Origin: an uncultured Prevotellaceae bacterium
GTDB lineage: Bacteria > Bacteroidota > Bacteroidia > Bacteroidales > Bacteroidaceae
Assembly: GCA_946407895.1 (NCBI GenBank)
Contig: CAMJQA010000034.1
Location: forward strand, 1-35,629
Reading direction: 5' to 3'
DNA length: 35,629 nucleotides
Shown: piece by piece, positions 31,989-35,629 of the stretch
Numbering within the stretch: the stretch's first letter is position 1
Layout: the number at the start of each line of letters is the position of its first letter
Made by a program: the position numbers and the translations under genes
The notes under the pieces: generated by a model
What the model was told of the DNA's origin: nothing
Database searches by the model: none
Seen by the model: the letters and a program-made list of their open reading frames with translations, nothing else

Positions 31989-32897
31989 TTAACGCGTCTT
32001 TGATGGCAAGACACAAAGTCCGCCCAATATTTCCTTGAACTCCTGAGTATAGAAACTATTGAAGCCTGATGCGGCAGTAAAGGTTATTTCACCGAAATAG
32101 GGCTTCCCGTCAACCTCGTAGAAGTCCACACGCGCCTGAGGGAAACCTTCTGACAAGAGGGAGGCTGCAAGAAGCATCTGCTCCAGAGAGGGCGGCCGCG
32201 GAATGGACTGTGAGGCCAAGATGTAATGGCTGGTAGAAACGGAATACTCTGGATGGAACGTCCAATCCAGGTCGTAGGTTCCTACGACGCAGGAATCCTT
32301 CGTGCGGTTATGACACGTCCAGACGTAGGCAGGCCGACCATTGAAAGCCCATATTTTGTAATCGACGAGCGAGGTGGATTCCACCTGCTGCTTAGAGGCA
32401 TCGAGCAGTTCCTCGGCAATAATGCAAGGCTGGATAAGATTGTAATGAGGCTCGGCCCGGTAATACCCGTAACGTTTGCGGAGCAGGCGGGCAAACTTTT
32501 GTGTCCAAGCCTCAGTGTCAAGTTGCGACTTGTCACGGCAGATCAGGGCATCACCGCTGCCGTGGTTCGTCTTCATGACAAAACGTTCGGGCAGGGCATC
32601 CCAATCGATATCCTCGGCCCTTTCCCATCGCCCCAGCAAGGGCACCAGCATATCGGCCAGCCCCCGCTCGGCCACATACTCGCGCACCCGGTACTTGTCA
32701 GCCAGACGCGGCCACTGGCTGGTGTCGCCATAGAACTTCAGCCAGTGAATCTTCTGGTCGATAGTCTGCGGGGCACGTTTCCACTCATTGCCCAACCCGT
32801 AGCAACGGTGATAAATGACAGTTACCAGCCCCTGAGGATAGAAACGCCCCAGGAACCAATAGACAAAGACCCATATCAATCGTTTTATCTCTTGCAT
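31989..32897 (-). CDS. TupA-like ATP-grasp protein
   Basis: A 302-residue protein of the TupA-like ATP-grasp family found in capsule and teichuronopeptide loci. Marks are an N-terminal YxxxG..WKRAPQTIDQKIHWLKFY, then LADKYRVREYVAERG, LPERFVMKTNHGSGDALICRDKS as the nucleotide-binding strands, YKIWAFNGRPAYVWTCHNR, and PQARVDFYEVDGKPYFGEITFTAASGF as the metal-binding end. Predicted to join an amino acid or other carboxylate to the polysaccharide or its precursor. It lies between wzx and wzy, 4 to 6 bp from each. Confidence 0.88.
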   Translation of the reverse strand: MQEIKRLIWVFVYWFLGRFYPQGLVTVIYHRCYGLGNEWKRAPQTIDQKIHWLKFYGDTSQWPRLADKYRVREYVAERGLADMLVPLLGRWERAEDIDWDALPERFVMKTNHGSGDALICRDKSQLDTEAWTQKFARLLRKRYGYYRAEPHYNLIQPCIIAEELLDASKQQVESTSLVDYKIWAFNGRPAYVWTCHNRTKDSCVVGTYDLDWTFHPEYSVSTSHYILASQSIPRPPSLEQMLLAASLLSEGFPQARVDFYEVDGKPYFGEITFTAASGFNSFYTQEFKEILGGLCVLPSKTR

Positions 32898-32903
32898 ACT
32901 TAT

Positions 32904-34442
32904 CTAATTATCAGAATTGGGGGTTGAGACCGACTTGCTTCGAAACATACACAAGAAAGCATGCCGCTCGTTCTGATCCAAGCCAAAGAACCAGATGACA
33001 GGCAGCGAAAATGTCACACATGCCACACACGAGAGCATGAAACGCCAGAATGAAGGAGGCAGGCCGGAAACAGAATAGCAGCCTGCAGCCATAGCGCAAA
33101 AGGGTAATGCCACACGCCAGAAGACATGCCTGAAGAAACCGGCAGCAGACAGTCCTGCCGTAACCTGCAGGAAAGGAATGCGCATGAGCATGCAAAGGGC
33201 CTCTATGAGCAGATAGCCCGTCATCACCGCACGGATGGAGAACCCATAATGGAAGAGCATCCAGGCAATGGGCAGAGTCAGGAGCTTGGTCGTATTGATT
33301 ATCAGGGAATAGTTACGAATGCGTCCGATAGCCTGATTGGCCGTGCCCAGTCCTATCGTCAGTTGGTCGCAAAGCGCAGAGAGCAGCAGCAGGCGGGCAA
33401 ATGTAGTTGAATGCTCGGGCACTTGACCCAACCAGACATGAAGCACATTGGGCATCTCAAAGGTTAGCGGCACCACCACCAAGGCCAGCAGCAAGAAGGC
33501 GAACTTACAGGAAGAAACAGCTAGGGAAAGCATTTTCCCACGGTCGCCACACCCCTCTGCCTTCACTATCTGAGGAGACATAGCATTCAGGAGCGAGGCG
33601 GCCACAAACTGGATGGCTCCGGACACCTGGATGGCTACGCCATAAGCCTTGTTCACCGCCAGGGCAAAGAATTGGTTCAGGATAACCTGCATGCCTTGTG
33701 CTCGCCCCACGATGCAGGCTGTGCTATAGACCGTCCATCCCGCAAAATTACTCATCCCTCGCAGCACGGAGAAATCACAGTCGCGAAACTTGGGGAAGAA
33801 ACAACTCTCGGGGTACTTCCACAACGAATAGAAGAGGAAAGCCAAGTAGCAGAAGACCATGACGAACAACATGATGCAAGTGTAGGCAACCAGACGATCG
33901 AAGGTAACCCAATAGAGCGCAATGACCAGAGCCAGTTTCAGAATACCATCGAGAACATCAATCACAGAGATATAAACTATGTTTTCGCGTGCAATGAAAA
34001 GGGCTCGGTATGGCGACACCAGGAAAGAGAAAAACAACGTGACCAGCATGAGGAAATAGACCTGACGGGCTACTATGACCCTGTCGGCCGGTATGTGCAG
34101 CACAGACGTAAAAATGAGGGGCTCAAACAGGACCAGCAGGAGCACGATGGCAGCACCGAAGGCTATTTGCAGCATCAGGCTGTTGGAAAAGACCTTACGG
34201 AGTCCCTCCGTCTCGCCCTTTCCGTTGAGGAAAGAAAGGTAGCGCTGAGTGGAGACGACCATGGCATTGGTGACAAAGCCCAGCATGGCTACCACACCTG
34301 CCACCAAGGTATAGAGACCATAGTCATCGCCAAGCAGTTTCAGAACGATGCGAGTAGAATAAAAAGACAGGACGACGTTCAGGACAGAACGTATGTTCTG
34401 CGCCAACGTATTAACCACTATTCTTTTCTTTGCGTCCATCAT
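32904..34442 (-). CDS. Polysaccharide flippase, Wzx-like
   Basis: A 512-residue MATE/PST-type membrane protein with about 12 to 14 predicted helices. The N terminus MMDAKKRIVVNTLAQNIRS, then FYSTRIVLKLLGDDYGLYTLVAGVVAMLGF, is the usual start of Bacteroidales Wzx proteins. It would flip the undecaprenyl-linked repeat unit across the inner membrane. Follows wzz by 40 bp. Confidence 0.9.
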   Translation of the reverse strand: MMDAKKRIVVNTLAQNIRSVLNVVLSFYSTRIVLKLLGDDYGLYTLVAGVVAMLGFVTNAMVVSTQRYLSFLNGKGETEGLRKVFSNSLMLQIAFGAAIVLLLVLFEPLIFTSVLHIPADRVIVARQVYFLMLVTLFFSFLVSPYRALFIARENIVYISVIDVLDGILKLALVIALYWVTFDRLVAYTCIMLFVMVFCYLAFLFYSLWKYPESCFFPKFRDCDFSVLRGMSNFAGWTVYSTACIVGRAQGMQVILNQFFALAVNKAYGVAIQVSGAIQFVAASLLNAMSPQIVKAEGCGDRGKMLSLAVSSCKFAFLLLALVVVPLTFEMPNVLHVWLGQVPEHSTTFARLLLLSALCDQLTIGLGTANQAIGRIRNYSLIINTTKLLTLPIAWMLFHYGFSIRAVMTGYLLIEALCMLMRIPFLQVTAGLSAAGFFRHVFWRVALPFCAMAAGCYSVSGLPPSFWRFMLSCVACVTFSLPVIWFFGLDQNERHAFLCMFRSKSVSTPNSDN

Positions 34443-34482
34443 TCCATGCCGTTAGCTGCCCGTGCCGTATCCCCCTCGCTGT

Positions 34483-35541
34483 TCAAGATTGCTTTATCAG
34501 TTCACCTCTGACCAGATAAAGAGACAAAATAATTGTGGCCAGGAAAAGCATACCCAGGATGAAGAGCATTCTCTTTGGCCCGGCGGGCTTCACGGGCACG
34601 GTGGCGCTCTTCAGCACGGTGAAGGCGGGGGTCTTCTCCTGCACCTTGGCCTCCATGGCCTGCAACTGTGTCATTATGGCCGTATAGGCGTTGAGCTTCA
34701 GGCCCATGTCGGCCTCCAGTTCGTCGCGGCGCGAGATGTAGCTCTGCATCGACACCTCCTTGTGGCGGTCCACGTAGTCGCTGTATAGGCGCGAGGACGT
34801 TTCGTACTCCACCCGTGCGCTGTCGGCCAGGTGCTTGTAATGCTCCACATCAAGGCGGGCCTTGCTGGTGCGGTAGTTGATGATGAAGTTCTGCAGGTGG
34901 AGCCTTACGGAGTCGGCCATGGTGGCCGAGACGAGGGGATCCTGGTCCTTGACGGTTATGGTAGTGACGTCGGTCTTCTTGTCGATGCTGCAGGTAATTT
35001 GCTTGCCCACCTTCATATAGAGGCCATAGTCCTTGCGGTTCATCCAGAAGGGTTTTACGCCGTCGCCGCCCACCATCACTTCCTTGCTTGCAAAGAGGTC
35101 GGTCACCCACTGCTTGGCCTTCTTGAAGGAGCGCGTCAGGGGGTTCTTCTTCTGATGCTTCTTCAGGTAGGTGTAGTAGTCGGTTGTCAGGCTGCGGTCG
35201 GCCGTGGTGACCTGTATCTTAAAGAGGCCCACCACGAACTCGGGCGACTCGAACAGTTCAGGGTATAGCAAGGGGTAGATGGCATCAGAGCCGCCGCCCA
35301 TGCCGCCCAGGTTGAAGCCGAAGGAGGAGGCGATGGACGAAAGTCCGCCGGCCTCCATGTCGCCCGCGAACTCGGGTGCCAGCTTTACTGAGGCTGTATA
35401 ATACCGGGGCTGGGGAAATATCCAGATGCAGGAGAGCACGAAGACGACGGGCAGCACGCGGTAGAAGGTACGGCGCTGCTGCCAGATGGTCTGGAACACG
35501 GCCTTCAGGTCGATGACGTCTTTATTCTGATTTCTTTCCAT
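34483..35541 (-). CDS. Chain-length determinant protein, Wzz-like
   Basis: Polysaccharide co-polymerase of 352 residues that sets chain length with Wzy. It has a cytoplasmic N terminus, a first membrane helix (about residues 27-45), PRYYTASVKLAPE at the start of the periplasmic domain, a Gly-rich segment GFNLGGMGGGSD, a coiled coil near residues 215-280, and a second helix MLFILGMLFLATIILSLYLV near the C terminus, preceded by the conserved Pro-rich VPVKPAGPKR. No kinase domain. Follows the export-protein gene by 21 bp. Confidence 0.92.
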   Translation of the reverse strand: MERNQNKDVIDLKAVFQTIWQQRRTFYRVLPVVFVLSCIWIFPQPRYYTASVKLAPEFAGDMEAGGLSSIASSFGFNLGGMGGGSDAIYPLLYPELFESPEFVVGLFKIQVTTADRSLTTDYYTYLKKHQKKNPLTRSFKKAKQWVTDLFASKEVMVGGDGVKPFWMNRKDYGLYMKVGKQITCSIDKKTDVTTITVKDQDPLVSATMADSVRLHLQNFIINYRTSKARLDVEHYKHLADSARVEYETSSRLYSDYVDRHKEVSMQSYISRRDELEADMGLKLNAYTAIMTQLQAMEAKVQEKTPAFTVLKSATVPVKPAGPKRMLFILGMLFLATIILSLYLVRGELIKQS

Positions 35542-35562
35542 ATTACTGCTGTTAACTGGCGT

Positions 35563-35629
35563 TTACTTCTTGAGTATGCTGATGAGGGCTACGACCACGC
35601 TGGCCAGCGATGCGCCGCCGCTGGCTATG
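35563..35629 (-). CDS. C-terminal end of a probable polysaccharide export protein (partial)
   Basis: The last 22 codons of a gene that enters from outside the window: ASGGGASLASVVVALISILKK then TAA. A short hydrophobic tail ending in lysines, directly upstream of wzz, fits the membrane-anchoring C terminus of Bacteroidales Wza-like polysaccharide biosynthesis/export proteins. The assignment rests on position and this tail only. Confidence 0.55.
   Translation of the reverse strand, partial: IASGGASLASVVVALISILKK

Noticed and set aside
33672..34511. Plus-strand frame of 279 codons opposite wzx
   Set aside because: Rich in Q, H, D and E as expected from the reverse complement of a membrane protein gene; wzx is clearly real.
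1..35629. tRNA or rRNA genes
   Set aside because: No cloverleaf or conserved rRNA segment was recognised on either strand by reading; a covariance-model scan was not possible.

Overview
The window comes from a Bacteroidales bacterium, most likely a gut Bacteroidaceae or close relative. The signs are Bacteroidetes-type promoters (a -7 box reading TAnnTTTG), a GH36/GH95 pair of exported glycosidases, lipoproteins with the lipobox-plus-acid pattern (C-S/N-D), Wzi and TupA capsule proteins, and the DUF4248 / HU-like / smalltalk gene set that is typical of this order. Base composition looks G+C-rich by eye, with a visibly more A+T-rich capsule block between about 27.6 and 34.4 kb.

Layout. (1) 1-5.5 kb, minus strand: a lipoprotein with an HExxH zinc motif, a GH36 alpha-galactosidase, an intergenic array of 22-bp repeats and a small membrane protein. 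(2) 5.5-10.9 kb, minus strand: a GH95 alpha-L-fucosidase-type lipoprotein behind the housekeeping genes rny (RNase Y), zapA and a coiled-coil ZapB-like gene, then a conserved hypothetical. (3) 11-17.8 kb, part of a surface polysaccharide locus: a polyprenyl-phosphate sugar-transferase homologue that appears to have lost its active-site segment, a divergent wzi-lipoprotein pair, and an operon of GT2, an acyltransferase-phosphoglycosyltransferase fusion and a DegT-type aminotransferase. (4) 17.9-27.6 kb, an accessory island: P5-like peptidoglycan hydrolase, DUF6633, a protein with a phage replication module, an unknown 179-aa protein, DUF4248, HU-like protein and smalltalk, then two thioredoxin-fold exported proteins, a leucine-rich-repeat lipoprotein and several gene remnants. 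(5) 27.6-35.6 kb, minus strand: the main assembly block of the polysaccharide locus (two GT4, GT2, Wzy, TupA, Wzx, Wzz, and the tail of a probable export protein).

How they work together. Blocks 3 and 5 look like one Wzx/Wzy-type capsule or exopolysaccharide pathway. The fusion protein would start the repeat unit on undecaprenyl phosphate, the aminotransferase would supply an amino sugar, GT2/GT4 enzymes would extend it, Wzx/Wzy/Wzz would flip and polymerise it, and the export protein and Wzi would bring it to the surface. The island between them carries phage-like and nucleoid-protein genes, short tandem-repeat arrays and a set of operator-like dyads, and looks like an insertion or recombination hotspot inside the locus.

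The most unusual points are: the acyltransferase-PGT fusion; the PGT homologue missing its catalytic segment; two copies of a 22-bp-period palindrome array 16.5 kb apart; the phage-like cassette with its GTACCCC repeats and a perfect dyad at its promoters; and a stranded duplicate of the LRR lipoprotein signal peptide. Family assignments are from sequence recognition alone; no database search was run.
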